Source: Gymnopilus junonius (Eukaryota > Basidiomycota > Agaricomycetes > Agaricales > Galerinaceae). From it: a DNA stretch of 16,267 nucleotides. The stretch lies in NCBI GenBank assembly GCA_015501075.1, contig JADNYJ010000676.1, positions 1-16,267 of the forward strand. Direction: 5' to 3'. The notes beneath the pieces were generated by a model, which saw only the letters and a list, made by a program, of their open reading frames with translations, was not told where the DNA came from and made no database searches. This document shows, in pieces, positions 1 to 9,249 of the stretch (positions are counted from its first letter, which is position 1; every line of letters begins with the position of its first letter). A program made the position numbers and the translations under genes.

Positions 1-982
1 TTGTTGTTATTGCCATGGTTGTGGTTGAACATTTGTTGGAGGACTTGTCAGAGGTACATCGGACGGTTTGTCGGAGGACCTTTGCGCATTCTTGTCCTGT
101 CAGGGCTTCTCATGGATGCATTCCCAGTAATGAGTGTCGATATCCTGGGTGAGCTCTTGAAGGTCTTTGAGAGTTTGTGGCTTGCCACGGCTAGCCATAA
201 TGTCCTTGATGTGTTCCACCAGACTGGAGTAGTAGCAGTGTCAGAGAGCGATGCTGTCCCAGTGCAAGCAAATAGACAAGCACTTGAACTCGACATTGTA
301 CTTGATGATCCTTTGGTTCTCAGGCATCTTCAAGTTTTCAAGGGCTACAGTGGCATCGGAGGTCAGATCAAATGGACCAAATTCAGACTTCAGCATGCCA
401 ATAAAGGCTTGCCAGTTGTCCAGGCTCAAAAAATTCCATTGCAAGGCTGCAAAGATAGGAGAGGGCAAACATAACCTTGTCTTCATTGGCGGTGTAGGCG
501 CAGTTGTTTCGGAAGTAAAGGTTACACTGTAAAATAAAACTGTTGAGTTTCTGGGTGTCAGAGCTGTCGAAGGTGTCAGGCTCATGGGCTTTGGTCTTGG
601 TAACCTTAGGGCTATTGCAACGCCTGAGCTCTTTGGTCATGAGCATCATGGCTTCAGCGAGATTCAGAGTGGGGTCGTGGTCAGAGTTGTGATCAGAATG
701 ATCAGAGTGATCAGAGTGGTGGGGGTCAAAATCATCGCCATCATTATCAGGATCAGGTTCACCACCAGGGGAACCAGGAGCAGGAGGTGGCAATGGGTTG
801 GGACTAGTTTGTCTTGTTGATGAGGGTCCCAAGGGTAAGGGAGTCAGAGTGCTGAGGCTGGACGGAGGTTGTGTGTTTGGATGGTCAGGGTAGTCTCTGA
901 CATTCTGAATCATGATGGTGCAGGATTCATTTTGTCTGGCTGCACAGGAGTTGGCAGTAGTATGGGATGTTGTGGTGGGCAT
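1..982 (-). pseudogene. Broken gag (capsid) gene of a Ty3/Gypsy retrotransposon, partial
   Basis: Gag would form the virus-like particle of the element. From the ATG at 982 the frame encodes a Ser/Thr/Pro-rich start, then an acidic stretch with repeated Ser-Asp-His units (about 660-740), then a conserved gag block. A frame change near 420-440 moves the match into a second frame, which carries a NWQAF block, the FGPFD motif and ENLKMPENQR. In that frame, stops lie at 241-243 (TGA), 100-102 (TGA) and 7-9 (TAA); between them the sequence still reads as the gag C-terminal half (EHIKDIM, IDTHYW). Both TGA codons could be CGA with C changed to T. The zinc knuckle and pol lie outside the window. The gene cannot make a full gag. 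The start is chosen as the first ATG of the recognisable frame; a longer upstream frame has no gag likeness. Confidence 0.8.
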
Positions 983-1094
983 AGTCGGGAGTCCAGAAGC
1001 GGTATGAGTTCATATATACTGTTAAGTTCTTGACAAAGGGAAGGGTGGAGTAGGCAGAGGAGATCCACATCGGAGCTACATCGGAGTACATTGG

Positions 1095-1763
1095 TGTCAG
1101 AGTTGGTCTTAGCGTAACATATGTAGATGTAGGGTTGAGACTTCAGCTTCAATATGTGTGTTGTGCTCCATTGTCTGGATGTTGTCTCGAATTTCGGAGT
1201 CAGATCGGAATGAGAGAGCGGAGTAGAGAGCATGGATTGATTAATGAACAATATATGAACTGAGGTACCTAATAATAGTTCTAAGGTTTTTATACTATGG
1301 AGGAAACTAAGCAGAGACTGTATGTGTACTAGTGAGCAGGCAGATGTGTAAGTTATTCTGCACTACTTGGAGTTGACTAGCTACATGTAATCTAAGTGTC
1401 TACATGTTCTGGGACTTGTAGTACTTTGAGGGGATCATGAGGTCAGAGTTCATATAGTCGGAGATTGGAGTTGGTTGGAGGCATGTATATAACAGGTATG
1501 CATGATAAGAATTGGTCCACAAAGCACGTTAAGGCCACCAGTGGCCTAGACTGTGAAAGTGTTGATTAGACCTACACCAAAGAACCTTCATCAAAGCCTC
1601 TTTATACCTAGACTGAGTAGTGAATGCTGATACCCTAGAGACTGTGATGTAGTCAATGACAATTGATGATGATGCCAGTAACAGCAGACTAGGGGCTTGG
1701 GTTCTTTCCCAGCTGTCCCAGGGGCATGAACTCAAAATGCAAATATAGTAGCAAGCTCTGACA
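1095..1763 (-). repeat. Candidate 5' LTR of the minus-strand retroelement
   Basis: The 669-bp segment begins TGTCAGAG and ends with its exact inverse CTCTGACA, the TG...CA form expected of LTR ends. It contains a TATA box in the direction of gag transcription (1287-1294), which leaves about 470 bp as U3 and about 190 bp downstream of the TATA box for R plus U5. Against the call: there is no second copy in the window, no TGG-type primer site follows it on the minus strand, and short GTCAGAG-like words recur in this stretch, so the inverted ends could be chance. Confidence 0.35.
1287..1294 (-). promoter_or_regulatory. TATA box of the minus-strand retroelement
   Basis: The minus strand reads TATAAAAA about 305 bp upstream of the gag ATG at 982 and inside the candidate LTR, where an LTR promoter would be expected. 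No start site can be fixed from sequence alone. Confidence 0.4.
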
Positions 1764-2491
1764 CACTATAACATGTGATGATGCACAAGAATAAACCAGA
1801 CATTGATATTTGCAAGCAGTCAGTTGTGATTGTGAGAACAGGCAGTCAATATATGTATTCTGTGCTTAAGCAAATTAGAATATATGAACCTTCACCATAA
1901 CCCATATGTCAATGATTCATGGCAGAGGACTCTTTAGCCTTTTTGGAAGGCAAAATTATTCGCTAATGAAACATCTTGAGGCCCAACCCAGTCGAGCAAT
2001 GGGAAAAAGGAGATGCAAATGAAAGGATGCAAATCAAGACAAGTCTATGCCAGGAAGGATTGGGTGTTATCAGAAATTGGAGTAGTTGCAGTGTGGTGTT
2101 TGGAGATGAGGACAATACCTGGAGGGACCAACCAAATGGCATGGAACTCAGTGTAGTATATATGACAAGTACAGCGATGCCTAATAAATTCACAAGCAGA
2201 GTAAGCATGTGCGCATGGGCTTAATGGAAGGGAGTAAGGTTGTTGCAGCCAATCTTCTAGAACTCAATAATACTTACTCTTCCAAAGCTTCTGATATTCA
2301 GTTGTAGTCCATCAATCTGGTCATTGGCATGCAAGTTAACTTGTTAGAAGATATCCTTGGGAATTAGTGGGCTACTGCTACTGGCATGCATTAGCAGGAG
2401 GATTGAAGACATAAGAGAATGCTAAGAGAAGGTCAAGAGAAACTTGGAACTGCAGAACTGCAGAAGTCGCAGTCATTAGTTAGTGATACAT
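1764..2491. other. Stretch between two retroelements without a recognisable gene
   Basis: This 0.7-kb stretch separates the 5' ends of the two retroelements. Short open frames of about 80 codons occur on both strands near 1963-2224, but they overlap each other and have no recognisable motif or intron structure. A small direct repeat AACTGCAG-AACTGCAG lies near 2447-2463. I see no LTR, RNA gene or conserved domain here. Confidence 0.5.
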
Positions 2492-2684
2492 TGTAAGCAT
2501 GCTCACACTTCGTACTCACATAACTTGTCACAATGGACACTAGTAACAGTAACATTCCCTTTCTTCCAGTTACCACCATCATCTTGATATCTCTTAGATG
2601 TGTCTACTATATCCAATAGATACCTCATTCCTATTCTCTCGGTTGGATCAGTCTTCAGTGTTGATGACCTCGCGTCATCTTACA
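2492..2684 (+). repeat. 5' LTR of the Ty3/Gypsy element
   Basis: A 193-bp repeat starts TGTAAGCATG and ends CATCTTACA, so the first six bases (TGTAAG) and last six (CTTACA) are inverted complements. It matches the 3' LTR at all but nine positions, without gaps. At four of the nine sites the 3' copy has CG and this copy has CA or TG, so this copy looks the more deaminated. Confidence 0.95.
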
Positions 2685-3011
2685 CTTTTTTTTGAATAGC
2701 CAATTGAGGTATGAATTACCTGTTACTGTTGACTTCATCAAACCAGTTCAATTGAACAGTGCATATAGTCATCAGACTTATCTGTCACTGCCTCCTACTT
2801 GTCTTGCACTTCTGGGCATCTCCTTTTGCCATATCCAGCCCTAGCACTGTCAACCAGCTTAAACCAGAAACAAATCCAGTCATAAAGTACTGCATACAAC
2901 CAGTCTTCATACACTGGCAAACATCAGACAATCCAAGCACCTCCATCAGCTACCCCCCAGCCCTGTTCAGAAACTTCCTAGTACCCATCAAAAAGCTCGA
3001 AAACGTCCTGA

Positions 3012-4311
3012 ATGTCAGACCTCTCCTTTGACCTTGCTACCACCATCATTACCGACGACACCATCTCAGTGCCCTCATTTTTGTCCTGACAGCTCTAGAT
3101 CTCCTGATTCTTGTTCATCATTGTCAACAGATTTGATTCTCTTGTTATCAAAAACACATATATCAAGCCTGCCGAGAATGTCCTCCAGCAAACTAGCCAC
3201 ATCCACCCATCCCGTCATGTCACGACCACCCTCAATGTCTTTGGGTAAAATCACCCTGAAGGCATGTCATGATTTCCAGACTCAATGTGACAATTTTTGG
3301 GTCAACGCCAAATCTCCCATTGATGAGGCTTCCAAGGTTACCCGCATACTCGGTTGTTTTGAGGATGACCTCATTAGCAACTGGGTTTCGATCCGATGAG
3401 ATTATCTTGTAACCCTATCATTCTCTGAGTTCATGGAAGCCTTTCGAGAATGCTGGTTACTGCTCAATTGGAAAGATGATGTAAAAACCTAGATCCTGTC
3501 TGCTCGTCTTGACTTCACTAAGGAACACTTTGAAAACTGGGCTTCACAAGTTCAATCCCTGAATGTTTCTCTTCATGGAACCGACGCCCACATGGATGAA
3601 GCACATATGCATTCCCAACTTGAGGCTGGAATTGATGAGGACTTGCGTATCTCTGCTCGAACCACCAAGGCTCAGGATGTCACTGATCTGCAGCAATGGA
3701 TATCAAAACTCTCCAATCTTGACTCTCTTCGTCATCATGATCGTAAGCAGATGGTGGATGCCATTGAGGAAATGGTGGCTCGTTCAAACAAGCGGCCTGC
3801 TTTTTCCTCCTCCTCTCATTATGGAAACACTGGTCGTTCTAGTAACTTGACTTCCAGTTCTTTTTCCAATGCTACGTCTTCTGGTTACTCTTTTCCTCTG
3901 GCATTGAAACCGGATGAGCATCTTGTCCTCGATGCTTCTGAAGGCTGCTACAAGTGCCGAAAACCTTTTGCTGATCATATGGGAAGGAATTACAATGCAA
4001 ACCCTCCTGCTCATAAAGGATACAAGGAACTGACAAGACAGGATTTTGAATGCCTCCACCCCAAGAATTGGCAACCAAAATCTCAGAAAGCCAGTGCGGC
4101 ATACACCACTCTGTTTGGAACTGTGCCACCTACTTCCTCCACTATTGCTTCTATTGCCACACCTGCTACTTCTCTGTTACCCATTGAATCAGGCCATGAT
4201 TTTGTGGCTGCAATGTTCCCTTCCGGCACTGCAAATGTGCCTTCTGATGGTGAATTCTCTAGTACCTCTGACAGCAGCTTCAGTTCTGTGAGTCATCTGC
4301 CACTGAAAGTC
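3012..4311 (+). pseudogene. Broken gag region of the Ty3/Gypsy element
   Basis: This region encoded the capsid/nucleocapsid part of the polyprotein. The likely original start is the ATG at 3012 (MSDLSFDLATT...), but that frame stops at 3087; recognisable gag continues in the frame of position 3028, with later ATGs at 3178 and 3217. The conserved gag core spans about 3240-3760 (VTRILGCFEDDLI, then FMEAFRECW, then LEAGIDEDLR). In-frame stops lie at 3397-3399 (TGA) and 3490-3492 (TAG). A zinc knuckle of the form C-x2-C-x6-H-x4-C is at 3946-3993, but its last Cys codon is TAC (Tyr), a single G-to-A step from Cys, so RNA binding would be damaged. A Ser/Thr-rich linker follows, leading into the protease. 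No functional Gag can be made without stop readthrough. Confidence 0.9.
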
Positions 4312-7300
4312 AAACACTTCATGTGGAATTGTCTAATTGATCCTGGTACAGATGATTTTCCTGTGAAGGTCCCCTCATTGATTGACTGTGGGGCTCACAT
4401 GGTTTGTATTAGCCCGCAAACAGTTAAATGACTTGGGTTAATGCCCTTGCCATTGCCTGATGGTCCTGAAGAAGTTGAAGTTGCTATCAGTCATACAAAG
4501 AAGGAAACCCTGTCTCTATCTCATTATGTTGAGCTGTGTCCCCGATCCACTGATTCCCATTTTGTTTCTAAGCCCATTTGGGCTGTTATCGCTCCAGGTC
4601 TCTGCATGCCAATCATTTTTGGACTACCATTCCTTGTTGTTAATAAGATCAAATCAAATTATGCTCATTGAAAATGTATTGTTAAACAGAATGGTTTGAA
4701 ATATAACCTTTTGGAACCAGTGACTGCCCCTCCCCCTCCTCCGCAGCCTCGCCTGAAAGAACAGTTACTCCAGAACAAAGCTACTAAGGCTGAAGTTCTT
4801 TGTGAGCTGTTGTCCATCTATCCAAAGAAATGGCAAGCACGCTTGCAACCCCTCGAGCCCTTGAAACCCCTGAATTTCATTTCTTCTATCTTGAACCACA
4901 TTGATTTGCTTGAACTGGAATCAAAAATGAAAGAATATGAACATGAACTGTGTTCTGAATATTCAACAATTTTCGAACCCATCCCGCATGTCGATGATCT
5001 CCCTCTTGAACCACTTGCATGCATCACTTTGAAAGAAGCTAATCTCATGATTCAAAATCGAAATTATGCTTGCCCTCATAAATGGCAAGACCCATTCTAT
5101 ACCCTCCTGAACCAGCACCTCGAAGCCGGATGTATTCGGCCATCCTCGGCTCCTGCAGGCTCTGGGTGCTTTATCATCCCAAAGGCAGATCCTACAGTAC
5201 TCCCTCGTTGGGTTAATGATTATCATCAGCTAAATGCCAACACAGTTACAGACAGTTTCCCTTTACCTCACATTGATGATATCCTCACAGACTGTGCCAA
5301 GGGCAAGATTTGGGCAATGATTGATATGACTAACAGTTTTTTTCAAACATGTCTTCACCTGGATGATATGAAATTAATGGCTGTTAACACACCTTGGGGT
5401 TTATATGAATGGACCGTTATGCCTATGGGCATCAAGAATGCGCCTTCAATTCATCAAAGACGTGTTATGGCTGCCTTACAGAAATATATTGGGAAGATCT
5501 GTCATGTCTATATAGATGATATCATCATTTGGTCAAACTCAGTAGAAGAGCACAAGCGCAACTTAGCTCTGATTTTCAAGGCTCTGAAAGAACATAAACT
5601 GTTTTGTAATCCAAAGAAGACAAGGTTGTTTTGCAAAGAGATCTCATTCTTGGGCCATCGCATTTCCGAGAGAGGCATTGAAGCAGATGAGCAGAAAGCC
5701 ATCGGATCAAAAAGTGGCCTACCCCAAGTTCTTCTCATGATGTTTGTAGCTTTCTTGGCCTTGTCTGTTACCTTGCACCCTTCCTCCCAAACCTTGCAAA
5801 ATTCACCGCTGTCCTTGATGACCTCACAGGAGGAAGGAGCATGACAAGATTTCCCAGTTGGACCCAACGTCATCAAACTGCTTTTGATTGCATCAAAAGA
5901 CTTTGCAACATCGCCTGCTTGCCTGACAACTATTGACCCTCTCTTAATGCCCAACCACAAAATTTTTGTAACCACAGACGCGAGTGATTACGGTTCTGGT
6001 GCCATGTTATCCTTTGGCCTTTCCCATGAGAGCTCGAAACCTGTGGCTTACAACTCTCAGTCTTTCAAAGGGGCTGAGCTAAACTACCTGGTTCATGAGA
6101 AAGAAATGCTGGCAATTGTACGCACCCTTAAGAAATGGCGAACTGATCTTTTAGGCTATCGTTTTGAGATCTGGACAGATCATAAGACCCTCGAACAAAC
6201 TATATTCCTGGAGAAAAGAATTGTGTGGCCGATGCCTTGTCACGTCTTCGCGAACCTGCTATGCAAGGAATTGCATCGATATTCAGCTCTTCGGGCAGCA
6301 CCGTTAGATCCTGCCTTCAATTGGACAATGCAATCCTTCATGACATTCGATCTGGGTATGCTGAAGACCCGTTTACCCACAAGTTGGAATCAGCTGGCAC
6401 TGGAATGCACTCTGTCTGGCATGAAAAAGGCTTCTGGTTCATCAAGGATCACCTGGTGATTCCTGCCATTCCTAGGGTCCGTGAAACATTGTTCCACCTT
6501 GCGCATGACTGTCTTGGACATTTTGGAACAGATAAGTCATATGCAGCCCTTTGAGATTCTTTCTATTGGCCTAATATGCATCATGACTTAGAGGGAGCAT
6601 ACATTCCATCTTGTGCTGACTGTCAATATAACAAGTCCAGCACGTCAAAACCTTTTGGACCTTTACATCCACTTCCTATCCCAGACCAGCATTGTGATTC
6701 AGTCGCAATTGATTTCATTGGACCTTTACCTTTGGACAACAGTTTTGATGCTTTGGTAACATTCACTGACCATCTTGGTTCGATATACAGATTGTGCCAA
6801 CTTCAACAAAGCTTATGGCAGAAGGGTTAGCTGAGTTATTCTTTGACAAGTGGTATTGTGAAAATGGCTTACCTTCTGATATTGTCTCTGACCGTGACAA
6901 ACTTTTTATGTCTCAGTTCTGGAAAGCGTTGCACAAACTAACAGGCATTAAGTTGAAAATGTCAATGAGCTACCATCCGGAAAGTGATGGATCCAGCGAA
7001 AGGACTAACAAAACAGTTATCCAATGCATTCACTTTGCTGTCAGCGTGATCAACATGGATGGGTCCAATCAATCCCAAAAATTCGATTCAATATAATGAA
7101 CACAAAGAATCGATCAACGGGCTTCTCTCCTTTCCAACTTCGCTTTGGGTGCTCCCCTCGTATTTTACCCCCCTTTATGTGGACCCGGGACCAGACCCCA
7201 GACATCCTAGCTGCTGGGAGTATTATTGAGCGAATGCAACTCTGGTTCTAGAGGCTCAAGATAACTTGATAAGTGCTAAAGTGACCCAAGCATATCATGC

Positions 7301-7800
7301 TAACAAAAACGGTGCTTAGATTTCCCTTTCACGATTGGGGATCATGTGGTTCTGTCCACGGAAAATCGCCAGTGTCAATACAAGGCTCACGACACAATGC
7401 ATGTGGCAAAGTTTATTCCTCATTATGACAGGCCTCACCGTATCATTGCTGTGAATGAACGACACTTGACCGTCACTCTGGATTTGCCTAACTCACTAAT
7501 ATCTTCCCTGTTTTCCATACTTCAGAAGTCCTTCCCTTCAAGGAGAACAACGACAAGTTATTTCCCTCTCATGCTCTCAACCCACCAGCACCTGTGGTCA
7601 TTAACGGTGAGGAAGAGTACTTTATTAACAAAATCGTAGATGAATGAATGAATTGGAGAACTCGCAAAACCGAGTACCTGGTCCGTTGGCATGGTGAAGG
7701 CCCAGAAGGCAATACTTGGTTACCTCGTTCAGAACTCGAAGACTGCGAAGCCCTAGAGATCTGGCTGGCAAGGATGAATTCTACTTCTGATGCTGTTTAG
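4312..7800 (+). pseudogene. Broken pol region: protease, RT, RNase H, integrase, chromodomain
   Basis: Visible domains in order: aspartic protease with D-C-G-A at 4384-4395 (D-S/T-G-A is the usual form); reverse transcriptase about 5000-5690 with Y-I-D-D at 5509-5520; RNase H with acidic residues at 5977, 6103 and 6178; integrase zinc finger (His codons at 6504 and 6519, Cys codons at 6612 and 6621); integrase core with Asp codons at 6711 and 6890 and Glu at 6998, the last two 35 residues apart as in the D,D35E family; and a chromodomain about 7600-7750. Stops: TGA at 4429, 4669, 6552 and 7645. Frame changes: near 5701, in the A-run 5895-5898, near 6195-6201 (with lost sequence), near 6793, 7035-7045, 7244, 7316 and 7497. 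The reading ends at TAG 7798-7800. Product expected in the living parent: a polyprotein that copies and integrates the element. This copy is non-coding. Confidence 0.93.
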
Positions 7801-7935
7801 TGTAGTTTCTCCCTGCCAGCTGGTAGCTTTTTCCCATTGGGTTTTTTAATGCACCCGCTGCACACCGTTTTGCCCCCCCCTGGTTTAATTGCTTTTATAT
7901 ATCTTGTTTCTCCTAGGCACAGTTTTTTTTTGATA

Positions 7936-7946
7936 GCGGGGGAGGG
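7936..7946 (+). other. Polypurine tract of the Ty3/Gypsy element
   Basis: The G-rich stretch GCGGGGGAGGG (all purine from 7938) ends exactly where the 3' LTR begins. This is the expected position for the primer of plus-strand DNA synthesis. It is preceded by a run of nine T (7923-7931). Confidence 0.85.
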
Positions 7947-8139
7947 TGTAAGCATGCTCACACTTCGTACTCACATAACTTGTCACAATGGACACTAGTA
8001 ACAGTAACATTCCCTTTCTTCCGGTCACCACCATCATCTCGATATCTCTTAGATGCATCTACTATATCCAATAGATACCTCATTCCTATTCTCTCGGTTG
8101 GATCAGTCTTCAGTGTCAACGACCTCGCGTCGTCTTACA
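7947..8139 (+). repeat. 3' LTR of the Ty3/Gypsy element
   Basis: A 193-bp repeat begins TGTAAGCATG and ends GTCTTACA, with the same 6-bp inverted ends as the 5' LTR. It differs from that copy at nine positions, all transitions. It keeps the CpG sites lost from the 5' copy. It ends about 300 bp from the original stop codon of the left HPP gene. Confidence 0.95.
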
Positions 8140-8437
8140 TTGAGCTGGCTTCGGCCACAGCAATGGACACACCAATCTGATTTCCATGAGATAAGGCTTT
8201 TAGAGTTAATTTAAATTTGGTATGTGTATTCACAGTTATGCCGAAGACACAGAAATAATCTATGATGAATGCGGTCTTCTTCTATGTATATATGTAGTGG
8301 GTGAAAGCAGCCGATCTCTGATAGATGCTCCAACTCTGCTTGATTAATTCAATGTGCTCTACTTGAAGCTCTAAAAGTACTTACTATGTTGTCTAATGAT
8401 ACCCGGTGACCAGGTTACCAAACCCACCTCTAAAACA
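8140..8437. other. Spacer between the 3' LTR and the left HPP gene
   Basis: About 300 bp of sequence without a recognisable gene. It would include the 3' untranslated region of the minus-strand HPP gene. Nothing here matches the left flank of the retroelement, so no target-site duplication is seen. Confidence 0.5.
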
Positions 8438-9237
8438 TCATACTGGTGGAGTATTGGTCACCTCTGCCTGTTCCTCAGTCACATTCAGTGGAGGGACATT
8501 CTCTCCAGGTAAGGGAGGTGGGGAGAACCAAAATACGGGCTAACGGCATTGGATGTTATTGATGATCAGGGCGACCACGAGGGCCAATGCAGAGGATAAG
8601 AGAATAACTGGCAGATAATACCATCCAAGGTTCTGTACATCGACGTTTACGGCAGCCAGAAGCATCGTAGCACCTAAAGGGTATAGTAAGGACCAAATCT
8701 ACCTTTTCTCTTTTCAGGAAATCAGCTGTGTCTATACTTACCTGTGGGTGGATGTGTCGTACCGGTCATTTGCATGACAACAATCGCCATAGCGCACGAC
8801 CAAGAGCCTGCTAGCCAAACTAACTGTTTGAATCGCTCCTCTGTTGGGAGAAGGTGGAATAGTTTAGTTATACATATACCTATCAAAGCTCCAAGGAAGT
8901 GTCCAGCAAAGAGGCCTCGTGGTTGTGATAATGGAGCATCAACTGTGCCATAGATGAGGACAGCACTAGCACCCTATCAAATAGTGCCTATAAATATTAT
9001 GCTAAAGGCACATTCTCAAGTTTTACTCACATAACTAGCAATGATCGGTGGAACACCCCTCTTGATGAAATAGTGTGCTTGACCAAATACCGCCTGTATC
9101 CGTGACATCCCACAGAATGCTCCTATAAAGGTCCATATCCACATGACATAGTGCAGTTGCACTTTCTGTTTTTCTGCGTGATACCCTAGCCAGCGGCTCA
9201 TCCATGGTGGCAAGCATGATAATGTGGAGCTTGCACT
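8438..9237 (-). pseudogene. HPP-family integral membrane protein, decaying copy
   Basis: Three exons read right to left: 9031 to about 9237, 8742-8973 and 8438-8673, with GT-AG introns of 57 and 68 bp. Exon 1 holds a hydrophobic segment (WIWTFIGAFCG) and the block FGQAHYFIKRGVPPIIASY; exon 2 holds SQPRGLFAGHFLGALIG and the family signature, here HPPTG; exon 3 holds a last membrane helix ending NNIQ. An in-frame TAG at 8540-8542 sits where the intact copy has Tyr of RRYPVFW, so about 34 C-terminal residues after the last helix are cut off; the old stop is at 8438. No ATG aligns with the start of the intact copy (the codon there is AGT); the first in-frame ATG is at 9201, just before the first helix. 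The membrane core could still be made, so a functional short protein is not excluded. About 79% of exon 2 residues match the right copy. Confidence 0.8.
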
Positions 9238-9249
9238 CTGGTTGCACAC

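Larger units (their letters stand above)
1..1763 (-). mobile_element. Partial Ty3/Gypsy LTR retrotransposon (5' part), decayed
   Basis: A retroelement is transcribed right to left and leaves the window at position 1. Only its 5' part is present: a candidate LTR, a short leader of about 110 bp and a broken gag reading frame. The call rests on the gag, which has the layout of basidiomycete Ty3/Gypsy gag proteins: Pro-rich and acidic N-terminus, then a conserved block with the motif FGPFD. No pol domain is in the window, so the superfamily is inferred from gag alone. The right boundary is uncertain because it depends on the candidate LTR. The element points away from the plus-strand element at 2492-8139, so their 5' ends face each other across about 0.7 kb. 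Confidence 0.6.
2492..8139 (+). mobile_element. Near full-length Ty3/Gypsy chromovirus retrotransposon, inactive
   Basis: A 5648-bp element is bounded by two 193-bp direct repeats (LTRs). Between them the order is gag, aspartic protease, reverse transcriptase, RNase H, integrase, chromodomain: the Ty3/Gypsy order, with the C-terminal chromodomain marking a chromovirus. A polypurine tract directly precedes the 3' LTR. The element is dead: it carries six in-frame stops, about eight frame changes and one internal deletion. The bases flanking the two LTRs (TACAT on the left, TTGAG on the right) are not a target-site duplication, and no tRNA-type primer binding site follows the 5' LTR. Similar chromoviruses are common in Agaricomycetes; the exact lineage was not determined. 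Confidence 0.95.

Noticed and set aside
660..740. Short tandem repeat (GATCAGAGT-like units) that might be read as a repeat array
   Set aside because: It encodes the Ser-Asp-His repeats of the gag acidic stretch and is too short and irregular for a CRISPR or satellite.
1963..2224. Overlapping open frames of about 80 codons on both strands
   Set aside because: They mirror each other, have no motif or intron context, and have the length expected by chance.
2685..2710. Tf1-type self-priming as an explanation for the missing primer site
   Set aside because: The LTR contains no inverse complement of the post-LTR sequence, which that mechanism requires.
2759..3031. A 90-codon open frame upstream of gag in the plus-strand element
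   Set aside because: It lies in the leader, has no known domain, and its frame ends at the start of the gag-like text. Related elements have no such gene.
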